A stretch of DNA of 19,765 nt. Origin: Pseudomonadota bacterium (GTDB lineage Bacteria; Pseudomonadota; Alphaproteobacteria; Rhizobiales; Phreatobacteraceae). The notes below the pieces were generated by a model that searched no databases, was not told the origin of the DNA, and worked only from the letters and a program-made list of their open reading frames with translations. The translations under genes were made by a program, and so were the position numbers. Position 1 is the first letter of the stretch; each line of letters begins with the position of its first letter. The DNA is taken from positions 1 to 19,765 of the forward strand of contig JAEZGJ010000272.1 in NCBI GenBank assembly GCA_023416965.1, given 5' to 3'. This document shows positions 1-6,683 of this stretch, in pieces.

Positions 1-1
1 G

Positions 2-1048
2 CGCGGCGCGGCGGCGACCTTGCTCTTCCGCAACGGGCTCGACCAGGTGACGGCGGTCCACTGGCAGGGCGCGCGGCACCCGCTCGACCCGGTGACGGTC
101 GCACCGGGCGCCGAGCGGTCGATGCCGCTCCTCCTCCGGGACGCCGGCACCTTCCTCTACCGGCCCTCGCTTGTCGGCGGCGAGGCACAGCTGCGCCGCG
201 GTCTCGCCGGCCTGCTGCTGGTCGACGACGCGACGCCCCCCGTCCACGACCGCGAACTGCCGCTGCTCCTGTCGGAAGCCCCGGGCGAGGGCCAGGGCGC
301 GCTCCTCGCCAATGGCGGGCGGCGCCTCGGCTGGTCCGTGCGGCCGAACGAGCGGCTCTGGCTTCGCCTTGCCAACGGCACCGCCAACCGCGTCCTGCGC
401 TTCGCCGTGCCCGGCCAGGTCATGACCCTGGTCGCCCTAGACAGTCAGCCTTGCGAGCCCTTCCCGCTGGACGGAGGCCGGATCGTGCTGGCGCCCGGAC
501 AGCGCGCCGAAATCCTCTGGGACGTGGCCGCTTCGGAGCCTGGCGTCGCCCTGCAGGTGGCGCGCTTCGCCGGCGAAGGCCTCGAGGAGGTGGTCGCGGT
601 CGAGGGAACCCCGGCGCGCGCGTCGCCCCTTCCGGCCCCGCAGCCCCTGCCCGCCAATACCGTGCCCCAGGCCATGGATTTCCGCCGCGCCCTGCGCTGG
701 GACTGGCCGATCGGCGGCACCGCGCAGGATCCGACCCTCGCCGGCCGCGCCGATCGCGGGCCACCGGCGGAGCCGGCCTTCCGCGCCCGCACTGGGGCCG
801 TCGTCATCGCCGCGATCCGCAACGACTCACCCGTGCTCCACGCCCTCCACGTCCAGGGACATGCGGCGCGCCTGCTCGACGGGCTGGACGATGGCTGGAA
901 GCCCTATTTCCTCGATACGGTCCTGGTCGCCCCCGGCATGGTCACCCGCATCGCCTTCGTCGTCGACCAGGCGGGGCGCTTCCTCGTCACCAGCCAGCCG
1001 GTCAATGCCGAGGGCGGGCCGGTGGCGTTGGCACTCGACGTCGGCTGA
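2..1048 (+). CDS. Multicopper-oxidase-like cupredoxin protein, 5' end cut by window edge, copper ligands largely lost
   Basis: The reading frame is open back to base 2, so the true start and any signal peptide lie outside the window. What remains is about 348 codons in the order of a three-cupredoxin oxidase: end of domain 1, domain 2 (LAPGQRAEILWD near 490-530 is typical), and domain 3. The four copper motifs of laccases sit where expected but are degraded. HWHG is HWQG (59-70), the usual HxH after GTFWY is RPS (161-169), HxxHxH is HALHVQ (839-856), and the final HCHxxxH is replaced by TSQ near 988-996, with no type-1 cysteine. The fold is supported; copper oxidase activity is doubtful. Copper-free relatives such as FtsP/SufI are known to have structural roles, but I cannot assign this one. 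It converges on nnr with 27 bases between stops. Confidence 0.8.
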   Translation, partial: RGAAATLLFRNGLDQVTAVHWQGARHPLDPVTVAPGAERSMPLLLRDAGTFLYRPSLVGGEAQLRRGLAGLLLVDDATPPVHDRELPLLLSEAPGEGQGALLANGGRRLGWSVRPNERLWLRLANGTANRVLRFAVPGQVMTLVALDSQPCEPFPLDGGRIVLAPGQRAEILWDVAASEPGVALQVARFAGEGLEEVVAVEGTPARASPLPAPQPLPANTVPQAMDFRRALRWDWPIGGTAQDPTLAGRADRGPPAEPAFRARTGAVVIAAIRNDSPVLHALHVQGHAARLLDGLDDGWKPYFLDTVLVAPGMVTRIAFVVDQAGRFLVTSQPVNAEGGPVALALDVG

Positions 1049-1050
1049 CT

Positions 1051-1069
1051 CCGGCCTCCCGCCCGCCGG
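1051..1069. terminator. Weak hairpin between convergent genes
   Basis: CCGGC and GCCGG (5 bp, 9-base loop) lie in the 27-base gap between the convergent oxidase-like gene and nnr. There is no T-tract. It could act as a short two-way terminator, but such a stem is expected often by chance at this GC content. Confidence 0.2.
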
Positions 1070-1075
1070 CTGCGA

Positions 1076-2587
1076 TCAGCCCCGGTCGTCGCCCCCGTCC
1101 AGTTGCCCGGCGAGGCTCGCCAGGACCCGCGGCATCGCCTCGGGGAGATCCTCGGCGACGAGGCCGAAGCCGGCCACCTGCCCCGCCTCGCCGTGCAGCC
1201 AGACGGCGGCGCTGGCCGCCTCGAAGGCCGGCATTCCCTGCGCGAGGAGCCCCGTCACCATGCCGGCCAGCACGTCGCCCGAGCCCGCCGTCGCCAGCCA
1301 GGGCGGCGCATTGGCGGCGATCGAGGCCGTGCCGTCGGCCGAGGCCACCACCGTGTCCGGCCCCTTGAGGATCACCACCCCCCCGCAACGCTCGGCCGCG
1401 CGGCGAGCGGCGTCGAGCTTCGAGGCCCCGGCCGGACCGAACAGCCTGGCGAACTCGCCCCCATGCGGCGTCAGCACCACGGGCCGGTCGGGCCAGGCAC
1501 GGATGCCGGCGAAGAGCGCCTCGGGGTCCGGCTGGAAGGCGGTGAGCCCGTCGGCGTCGATCACCGTTGCCGCTCCGCTCGCCAGGGCCTCGGCCACCAG
1601 TGCCCGCGTCGCCTCGCCGGTGCCGAGCGCCGGGCCGAGGCAGACCGCGTTCTTGCGGCGATCCGCGAGGATCTGGCCGAGACCCGCCTCCCCCTCCATC
1701 CGCTCCAGCATGATCGCGGTGAGGTGGGCGGCGTTGACGGCGAGTGCGTCAGGGGGCGAAGCGAGCGTGACGAGGCCAGCTCCGGCCCTGAGCGCGCCGC
1801 GGGCGGCGAGCCGCGCCGCCCCGGTCCGTGCCATGCCGCCGGAGACGACCACCGCGTGGCCGCGGCTGTATTTGTGACCGTCCGGCCGCGGCAGGGGAAA
1901 GGCCGTGCCCCACAGCGTCGGCTCGTTGGCGAAGTCGCGGATGGCGAGACTGGCGATCACGTCAGGGGAAATGCCGATGTCGGCGACACGGACCCGCCCG
2001 CACCTGAGCCGCCCCGGCATCAGGAGATGGCCCGGCTTCCTCCGGAAGAAGGTGACGGTCTCGTGAGCCTGAACGGCGATGCCGCGCACCGCTCCCGTCT
2101 CGCCATCCACCCCCGAGGCGATGTCGGCGGCAACCACCCGGCAGCCCGAGGCATTGACCGCGGCGACCACCTCCGCCTCCTCGCCGCCGATGTCGCGGGC
2201 AAGCCCCGCCCCGTAGAGCGCGTCGATCACGACAGACGGCCGGCCGCTGTCCCACTCGGCGAGGGGCACGGGCGCCCTCCCCCAGTCCTGCGCGGCAGCC
2301 ACCGCGTCGCCCGCGCGGGCCTGCGGCGGCGCGGTGGCGGCGACAGTCACACGGTACCCGCGCTCCCTCAGGACCTTCGCTGCCACATAGCCGTCACCGC
2401 CGTTGTTGCCGGGCCCGCAGATCACGGCGACGGAGGCGCCGAGCGGCGCCGCGCGCGCGACCGCGTCGGCGATCGCGATACCCGCGCGCAGCATGAGCAC
2501 GCGGCCGGGCGTGCCCGCGGCTATGGTGAGCCGATCCGCCTCGGCCATGGCCCCCGGCGTCAGCAGGGCACTCTGGTGACGTGTCAT
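1076..2587 (-). CDS. nnr: Bifunctional NAD(P)H-hydrate epimerase / ADP- or ATP-dependent NAD(P)H-hydrate dehydratase
   Basis: This 503-residue protein repairs hydrated NADH and NADPH (NADHX, NADPHX). The N-terminal YjeF_N domain (about 8-215) epimerises R and S forms, and the C-terminal ribokinase-like domain (about 230-495) dehydrates the S form using a nucleotide. Visible motifs are GPGNNGGDG (58-66) and IDALYGAGL (121-129, with the likely catalytic Asp122) in domain 1, and LTPHGGEF (372-379) and the anion-hole AGSGDVLAG (434-442, with catalytic Asp438) in domain 2. Length and domain order match the fused bacterial enzyme. I chose the ATG at 2587 because family members begin close to LLTPxxMAEAD. 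An in-frame GTG at 2650 would add 21 residues with no family-like character. No strong Shine-Dalgarno precedes either start. It is divergent from glnB. Confidence 0.93.
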   Translation of the reverse strand: MTRHQSALLTPGAMAEADRLTIAAGTPGRVLMLRAGIAIADAVARAAPLGASVAVICGPGNNGGDGYVAAKVLRERGYRVTVAATAPPQARAGDAVAAAQDWGRAPVPLAEWDSGRPSVVIDALYGAGLARDIGGEEAEVVAAVNASGCRVVAADIASGVDGETGAVRGIAVQAHETVTFFRRKPGHLLMPGRLRCGRVRVADIGISPDVIASLAIRDFANEPTLWGTAFPLPRPDGHKYSRGHAVVVSGGMARTGAARLAARGALRAGAGLVTLASPPDALAVNAAHLTAIMLERMEGEAGLGQILADRRKNAVCLGPALGTGEATRALVAEALASGAATVIDADGLTAFQPDPEALFAGIRAWPDRPVVLTPHGGEFARLFGPAGASKLDAARRAAERCGGVVILKGPDTVVASADGTASIAANAPPWLATAGSGDVLAGMVTGLLAQGMPAFEAASAAVWLHGEAGQVAGFGLVAEDLPEAMPRVLASLAGQLDGGDDRG

Positions 2588-2737
2588 CGCGCCACTTTCA
2601 GGAGCAGCCGGCACCCGGTCAATCGCTGCGGGCACGCGCGACGCGGGCACAGCCGCTCAAATTTCAGGCACTTTGAACCGCCGTGCTCCTATCCGAGCCG
2701 CGCTTCTTCAGCCTTTCCGCTCAAATAAACGCCACGA

Positions 2738-2754
2738 TGCACAATATTACGGCA
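2738..2754 (+). promoter_or_regulatory. NtrC-like site, TGC-N11-GCA
   Basis: TGC at 2738-2740 and GCA at 2752-2754 flank 11 mostly A/T bases (ACAATATTACG). This matches the TGC-N11-GCA pattern reported for NtrC sites in alphaproteobacteria. It lies 40 bases upstream of the -24 element, a normal enhancer position though on the close side. The pattern is short and could occur by chance; the context raises its value. Confidence 0.5.
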
Positions 2755-2770
2755 CTTTTCGCATGGACCA

Positions 2771-2787
2771 TGGTGCGCGGCGCACCA
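2771..2787. promoter_or_regulatory. Perfect 7-bp inverted repeat upstream of the sigma-54 promoter
   Basis: TGGTGCG and CGCACCA form a perfect dyad with a 3-base spacer, ending 6 bases before the -24 element. The half-site GGTGC/GCACC is the one found in NtrC sites, but the arms here point inward-out compared with the enteric GCACC-N5-GGTGC order. It could be a second activator site or another regulator's operator. Confidence 0.4.
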
Positions 2788-2793
2788 CCACGC

Positions 2794-2808
2794 TGGCTTT
2801 CCCCTTGC
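2794..2808 (+). promoter_or_regulatory. Sigma-54 (RpoN) promoter for glnB-glnA
   Basis: TGGC (2794-2797), seven bases, then TTGC (2805-2808) gives the invariant GG-N10-GC spacing of the -24/-12 class (consensus TGGCACG-N4-TTGCW). Transcription would begin near 2820, leaving a leader of about 100 bases before glnB. Together with the dyads upstream, this points to nitrogen-limitation control by NtrC and RpoN. Confidence 0.75.
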
Positions 2809-2920
2809 GATTCCAGCACAATCGCGGCGCGACGCCTCTGGCACATCTCCTGCTAGCCCGCGAAGGCGGTTCGGGGGCGGGAGCCACATCCGGCGGTCGG
2901 ACCACAGGAGCAGGATCGGA

Positions 2921-3259
2921 ATGAAGAAGATCGAGGCGATCATCAAGCCCTTCAAGCTCGATGAGGTGAAGGAGGCGCTGCAGGAGGTCGGACTCCAGGG
3001 CATCACGGTCACCGAGGCGAAGGGGTTCGGCCGGCAGAAGGGCCACACCGAGCTCTATCGCGGCGCCGAATATGTCGTGGATTTCCTCCCCAAGGTGAAG
3101 ATCGAGATCGTCATGCCCGACGACATGGTGGAAAAGGCGATCGACGCCATCCGCCGTGCCGCCCAGACCGGGCGGATCGGCGACGGCAAGATCTTCGTCT
3201 CGACCATCGAGGAAGCCATCCGCATCCGCACCGGCGAGTCCGGTCTCGACGCGATCTGA
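2921..3259 (+). CDS. glnB: Nitrogen regulatory protein PII
   Basis: This 112-residue trimeric signal protein senses 2-oxoglutarate, ATP/ADP and, through uridylylation, glutamine. It acts on the glutamine synthetase adenylyltransferase and on the NtrB kinase. The PII sequence is complete: an N-terminal beta strand MKKIEAIIKPFKL, the T-loop with RGAEYVVDFLPK where Tyr51 is the uridylylation site, the B-loop TGRIGDGKIFV, and a C-terminal RIRTGESG. A GlnB rather than GlnK role is inferred from its place 61 bases upstream of glnA; no amtB gene is adjacent. An AGGAG at 2906-2910 precedes the ATG. It is expected to be co-transcribed with glnA from the sigma-54 promoter at 2794. Confidence 0.97.
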   Translation: MKKIEAIIKPFKLDEVKEALQEVGLQGITVTEAKGFGRQKGHTELYRGAEYVVDFLPKVKIEIVMPDDMVEKAIDAIRRAAQTGRIGDGKIFVSTIEEAIRIRTGESGLDAI

Positions 3260-3320
3260 ACGGAATTCGGCCGGCCCGCCCTGCCGCAATGCACACGTGC
3301 AAACCAAGAGGAAGCACTAA

Positions 3321-4730
3321 ATGACGACTGCCAAGGATGTCCTGAAAATGATCAAGGAGAACGACGTGAAGTACGTCGATCTCCGCTTCACCGACCCGCG
3401 TGGCAAGTGGCAGCACGTCACCTTCGACATCACCATGATCGACGAGGACATCTTCGCCGAGGGCACGATGTTCGACGGCTCCTCGATCGCCGGCTGGAAG
3501 GCCATCAACGAGTCGGACATGCTTCTCATGCTCGACCCCTCGACCGCGCAGATCGACCCGTTCTTCGCCGAGACCACGATGTCGATCGTCTGCGACATCC
3601 TCGAGCCCTCGACCGGCGAGCCCTACAACCGCGACCCGCGCGGCATCGCCAAGAAGGCAGAGGCCTATCTGAAGTCGACCAAGATCGGTGACACCATCTT
3701 CGTCGGCCCCGAGGCCGAGTTCTTCGTCTTCGACGACGTGAAGTTCGCCGCCGAGCCCTACCACACCGGCTTCAAGGTGGATTCATCCGAGCTGCCGACC
3801 AACTCCTACACCGACTACGAGGGGGGCAACCTCGGCCACCGCGTCCGCACCACGGGCGGCTACTTCCCGGTTCCGCCGAGCGACAGCCTGCAGGACATGC
3901 GCGGCGAGATGCTCGCCTCTATGGCCAAGATGGGCGTGAAGGTCGAGAAGCACCACCACGAGGTCGCTTCCGCCCAGCACGAGCTCGGCATGAAGTTCGA
4001 CACGCTGACCCACATGGCCGACCAGATGCAGATCTACAAGTACTGCATCCATCAGGTCGCCAACATCTACGGCAAGACCGCCACCTTCATGCCGAAGCCG
4101 GTCTTCGGCGACAACGGCTCGGGCATGCACGTGCACCAGTCGATCTGGAAGGGCGGCAAGCCGCTGTTCGCCGGCAACAAGTACGCCGACCTGTCGCAGG
4201 AGTGCCTCTGGTACATCGGCGGCATCATCAAGCACGCCAAGGCCCTGAACGCCTTCACCAACCCGTCGACCAACTCCTACAAGCGTCTGGTCCCGGGCTA
4301 CGAGGCGCCGGTTCTGCTGGCCTATTCCGCCCGCAACCGCTCGGCCTCCTGCCGTATTCCGTGGACGGCCAACCCGAAGGCCAAGCGCGTCGAGGTCCGT
4401 TTCCCCGACCCGACCGCCAACCCGTACCTGGCCTTCGCCGCCATGCTGATGGCCGGCATCGACGGCATCACCAACAAGATCGATCCGGGTTCGGCCATGG
4501 ACAAGGATCTCTATGACCTGCCGCCGAAGGAGCTGAAGAAGATCCCGACGGTGTGCGGCTCGCTGCGCGAGGCCCTCACCAACCTCGACAAGGACCGCGC
4601 CTTCCTCAAGGCCGGTGGCGTCTTCAACGACGACTTCATCGACAGCTACATCGAGCTGAAGATGACCGAGGTCATGCGCTTCGAGATGACCCCGCACCCG
4701 GTCGAGTACGACATGTACTATTCGGTCTGA
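3321..4730 (+). CDS. glnA: Type I glutamine synthetase
   Basis: It makes glutamine from glutamate, ammonia and ATP in the cytoplasm as a dodecamer. At 469 residues it is the normal length for the GSI-beta class. Family motifs occur in order: MFDGSSIAGWK and the nearby MLMLDP stretch of the beta-grasp N-domain, GPEAEFFVFDD, the metal and glutamate site GSGMHVHQS, the ATP site with NRSASCRIP, RFPDPTANPYLAFAAML, and the adenylylation loop DLYDLPPKE with Tyr398 as modification site. The intact tyrosine site implies control by GlnE, itself modulated by the PII protein encoded just upstream. An AGAGGAAG ribosome site lies at 3307-3314. Two hairpins follow the stop. Confidence 0.98.
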   Translation: MTTAKDVLKMIKENDVKYVDLRFTDPRGKWQHVTFDITMIDEDIFAEGTMFDGSSIAGWKAINESDMLLMLDPSTAQIDPFFAETTMSIVCDILEPSTGEPYNRDPRGIAKKAEAYLKSTKIGDTIFVGPEAEFFVFDDVKFAAEPYHTGFKVDSSELPTNSYTDYEGGNLGHRVRTTGGYFPVPPSDSLQDMRGEMLASMAKMGVKVEKHHHEVASAQHELGMKFDTLTHMADQMQIYKYCIHQVANIYGKTATFMPKPVFGDNGSGMHVHQSIWKGGKPLFAGNKYADLSQECLWYIGGIIKHAKALNAFTNPSTNSYKRLVPGYEAPVLLAYSARNRSASCRIPWTANPKAKRVEVRFPDPTANPYLAFAAMLMAGIDGITNKIDPGSAMDKDLYDLPPKELKKIPTVCGSLREALTNLDKDRAFLKAGGVFNDDFIDSYIELKMTEVMRFEMTPHPVEYDMYYSV

Positions 4731-4738
4731 TCCGGACG

Positions 4739-4760
4739 GGGCGGGCCTTCGGGTCCGCCC
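4739..4760 (+). terminator. Hairpin with UUCG tetraloop after glnA
   Basis: Nine paired bases (4739-4747 with 4752-4760, one G-T pair) close a TTCG tetraloop 8 bases after the glnA stop. The following sequence TCACCGTTTG has only a weak T-run, as is usual for GC-rich alphaproteobacteria. Likely the end of the glnBA transcript or a 3'-stabilising stem. Confidence 0.6.
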
Positions 4761-4777
4761 TCACCGTTTGCATCCGG

Positions 4778-4797
4778 CGGGCGCCCACGGGCGCCCG
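4778..4797 (+). terminator. Second hairpin after glnA
   Basis: A perfect 8-bp stem (CGGGCGCC with GGCGCCCG) closes a CACG tetraloop and is followed by TTCTG. It lies 17 bases beyond the first hairpin, forming a tandem pair. Confidence 0.5.
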
Positions 4798-4932
4798 TTC
4801 TGCGTCTGGCGGGGCAGCGTGTCATGTCGCCGCACCGACCCACCGCACCAAACCGATATTCACGCAATTAATCTGACATTTATTGAGTTGCTGTCAAAAA
4901 GGAACATCCCCCGGCCCTCAGGAGCCACCGGC
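4798..4932 (+). promoter_or_regulatory. Probable promoter region of the chemoreceptor gene
   Basis: A distinctly A/T-rich stretch at about 4857-4905, unlike the surrounding DNA, lies just upstream of the chemoreceptor start. I could not pick a convincing -35/-10 pair, nor a flagellar sigma-28 or sigma-54 match. Confidence 0.35.
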
Positions 4933-6639
4933 ATGTTCTCTCTCGGATCATACCGCCTCACGCCGAAAATCCTCGCCATCGTGGCGATGCTGAATGCGGC
5001 CCTGGTCGCCGTCGCTCTGATCGGCGCCTTCGCCCTCGACCGGGTGGGGGACGATGCCGACCAGGCCGCGGCCGCCGCCCGCCGGGCCGTCGCGTCGGCC
5101 CGCATCAACCAGCACGTCGTCCTCATCAACCGTGTGGAGTTCGTTCTGGCGGCCAGCCCGACGGCGGACCTGATCCGTCAGTTGCCCGCCGAAGCGGCAC
5201 GGGAGGCGGACCTCGCCCGCGAGCGCTTCGGAGTGATCCGCACCTCCACGGCACCTGTCGTTCAGGAGGCGCTGCGCAAGGCGGAAGACGCTTTCAACGC
5301 CATGATGACCCGCAGCCAGCAGACATTCGCCTTCGCAGCCCAGATTGAGGGCGCGGCGACGCCGGAGCAGCAGCTGCGTCTCAAAGAACTCGCCATGGCC
5401 AGCCGTGAGCGGACGCTCGAAGCCCGCCGCCTCGTCACGGATATGACGAACCTTCTGATCACCCGGTCGGATGCCTACGCGAAGGAGATCCACGAGGTCG
5501 CCGACGCCAGGGAGCGGCTCATGTACGTGATCACGGGATTGGCCCTGGTCGGCGGCGTCGCTTTTGCCCTCTTCATCGGCCAGGTCGGCATCGCCTGGCC
5601 CATCGGGCGGATCAATGCGGTCCTCGGCGAACTCGCGAAGGGCAACTTCCAGGTCCCGGCCTACGGCGCCGAGCGCCGCGACGAGGTCGGTGACATCGCC
5701 AAGGCGGCCGAGACCTTCCGCATCAACGGCATGGAGGCCGAACGCCTGCGGGCCGAGCAGGAAGCCGCCAAGGCCACCGAGGCCGAGCGCCAGAAGGCCA
5801 TGATGCGGGACCTCGCGGATCGCTTCGAGACCGCCGTGGGCGGCATCGTCGACATGGTCTCCTCCGCTGCCACCGAGATGCAGGCGACCGCCACCCAGCT
5901 TTCCGCTTCGGCCCAGGAGGCCTCGGCCCAATCGACCTCCGTGGCCAGCGCGGCGGAGGAAGCCGGCGCCAATGTCACCGCCGTCGCCGGCTCTGCCGAG
6001 GAGCTGGGCGCCTCCGTCCAGGAGATCGGCCGTCAGGTCGAGCATTCCGCCAACCTCGCCCGCAGCGCGGTGAAGGAGGCGGACGGCACCGGCGCGATCG
6101 TCTCCGAACTGACCCAGGGTGCGGCGCGGATCGGAGACATCGTCGAGATGATCTCCACGATCGCCGCCCAGACCAACCTCCTTGCCCTCAACGCCACGAT
6201 CGAGGCGGCGCGGGCCGGCGAGGCCGGCAGGGGTTTTGCCGTCGTCGCCAGCGAGGTGAAGGGCCTCGCCGAGCAGACGGCCAAGGCCACCAGCGAGATC
6301 GGCGCCCAGATCGTCGCCATCCAGGAAACCACCAGCAAGGCCGTCACCGCCATCGCCGGGATCACCGCGAGCATCCGCTCGATCGACCAGGCGACTTCCT
6401 CCATCGCCTCGGCGGTGGAGCAGCAGGGTTCCGCGACACGGGAGATCGTGGCTTCCGTCGGTCAGGCTTCCACCGGCACGACCGAGGTCTCCTCGGCCAT
6501 CACCTCGGTGGCCCAGGCTGCCGCCGAGACCGGCCACGGCGCCAATCAGGTGCTGACCGCCTCCTCCGACCTCGCCCGCCAGGCCGAGCGGCTGTCGCAC
6601 GAGGTCAGGCAGTTCCTCGCCACCGTCAGGGCGGCTTGA
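4933..6639 (+). CDS. Methyl-accepting chemotaxis protein with periplasmic sensor and HAMP domain
   Basis: This 568-residue transmembrane chemoreceptor would control a CheA/CheW complex. TM1 is at about 12-34 and TM2 at 197-219, enclosing a roughly 160-residue, mainly helical periplasmic domain that looks like a four-helix bundle, with no recognisable ligand motif. HAMP follows (about 220-272, with WPIGRINAVLGELAKGNF), then a linker coiled coil and the signalling domain. The conserved hairpin tip is plain at 402-445 (IVEMISTIAAQTNLLALNAT, then EAARAGEAGRGFAVVASEV). No C-terminal NWETF-type pentapeptide for CheR/CheB tethering is present. I chose the ATG at 4933 because AGGAG at 4919-4923 is well placed and TM1 follows directly; the frame is open further upstream. 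No che genes are nearby. Confidence 0.93.
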   Translation: MFSLGSYRLTPKILAIVAMLNAALVAVALIGAFALDRVGDDADQAAAAARRAVASARINQHVVLINRVEFVLAASPTADLIRQLPAEAAREADLARERFGVIRTSTAPVVQEALRKAEDAFNAMMTRSQQTFAFAAQIEGAATPEQQLRLKELAMASRERTLEARRLVTDMTNLLITRSDAYAKEIHEVADARERLMYVITGLALVGGVAFALFIGQVGIAWPIGRINAVLGELAKGNFQVPAYGAERRDEVGDIAKAAETFRINGMEAERLRAEQEAAKATEAERQKAMMRDLADRFETAVGGIVDMVSSAATEMQATATQLSASAQEASAQSTSVASAAEEAGANVTAVAGSAEELGASVQEIGRQVEHSANLARSAVKEADGTGAIVSELTQGAARIGDIVEMISTIAAQTNLLALNATIEAARAGEAGRGFAVVASEVKGLAEQTAKATSEIGAQIVAIQETTSKAVTAIAGITASIRSIDQATSSIASAVEQQGSATREIVASVGQASTGTTEVSSAITSVAQAAAETGHGANQVLTASSDLARQAERLSHEVRQFLATVRAA

Positions 6640-6648
6640 CGGATCACC

Positions 6649-6674
6649 CATGGCCGGCCCCGGGGCCGGCCATG
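6649..6674. terminator. Perfect 26-base palindrome between convergent genes
   Basis: A perfect GC-rich dyad with 13-base arms (CATGGCCGGCCCC and its complement, no fixed loop) sits 9 bases after the chemoreceptor stop and 9 bases before the phosphodiesterase stop on the other strand. Its central position suggests two-way transcription termination. It has no T-tract. Confidence 0.6.
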
Positions 6675-6683
6675 TCGGCGGCT

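Larger units (their letters stand above)
2588..2920. promoter_or_regulatory. Divergent nnr / glnB-glnA regulatory region
   Basis: No gene is seen in these 333 bases. The half next to glnB is clearly less GC-rich than its surroundings (2720-2765). It holds a sigma-54-type promoter at 2794-2808, an NtrC-like dyad at 2738-2754 and a perfect 7+7 inverted repeat at 2771-2787. The order (dyads upstream, -24/-12 downstream) is that of nitrogen-controlled glnBA promoters. Nothing recognisable was found for nnr. Confidence 0.6.

Noticed and set aside
1103..2728. A 541-codon plus-strand open frame opposite nnr
   Set aside because: The minus-strand frame has complete NAD(P)HX repair motifs; the plus-strand product is Arg/Gly/His-rich without motifs.
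3783..4697. A 304-codon open frame antisense to glnA
   Set aside because: Valine- and leucine-rich shadow of a highly conserved gene; no independent support.
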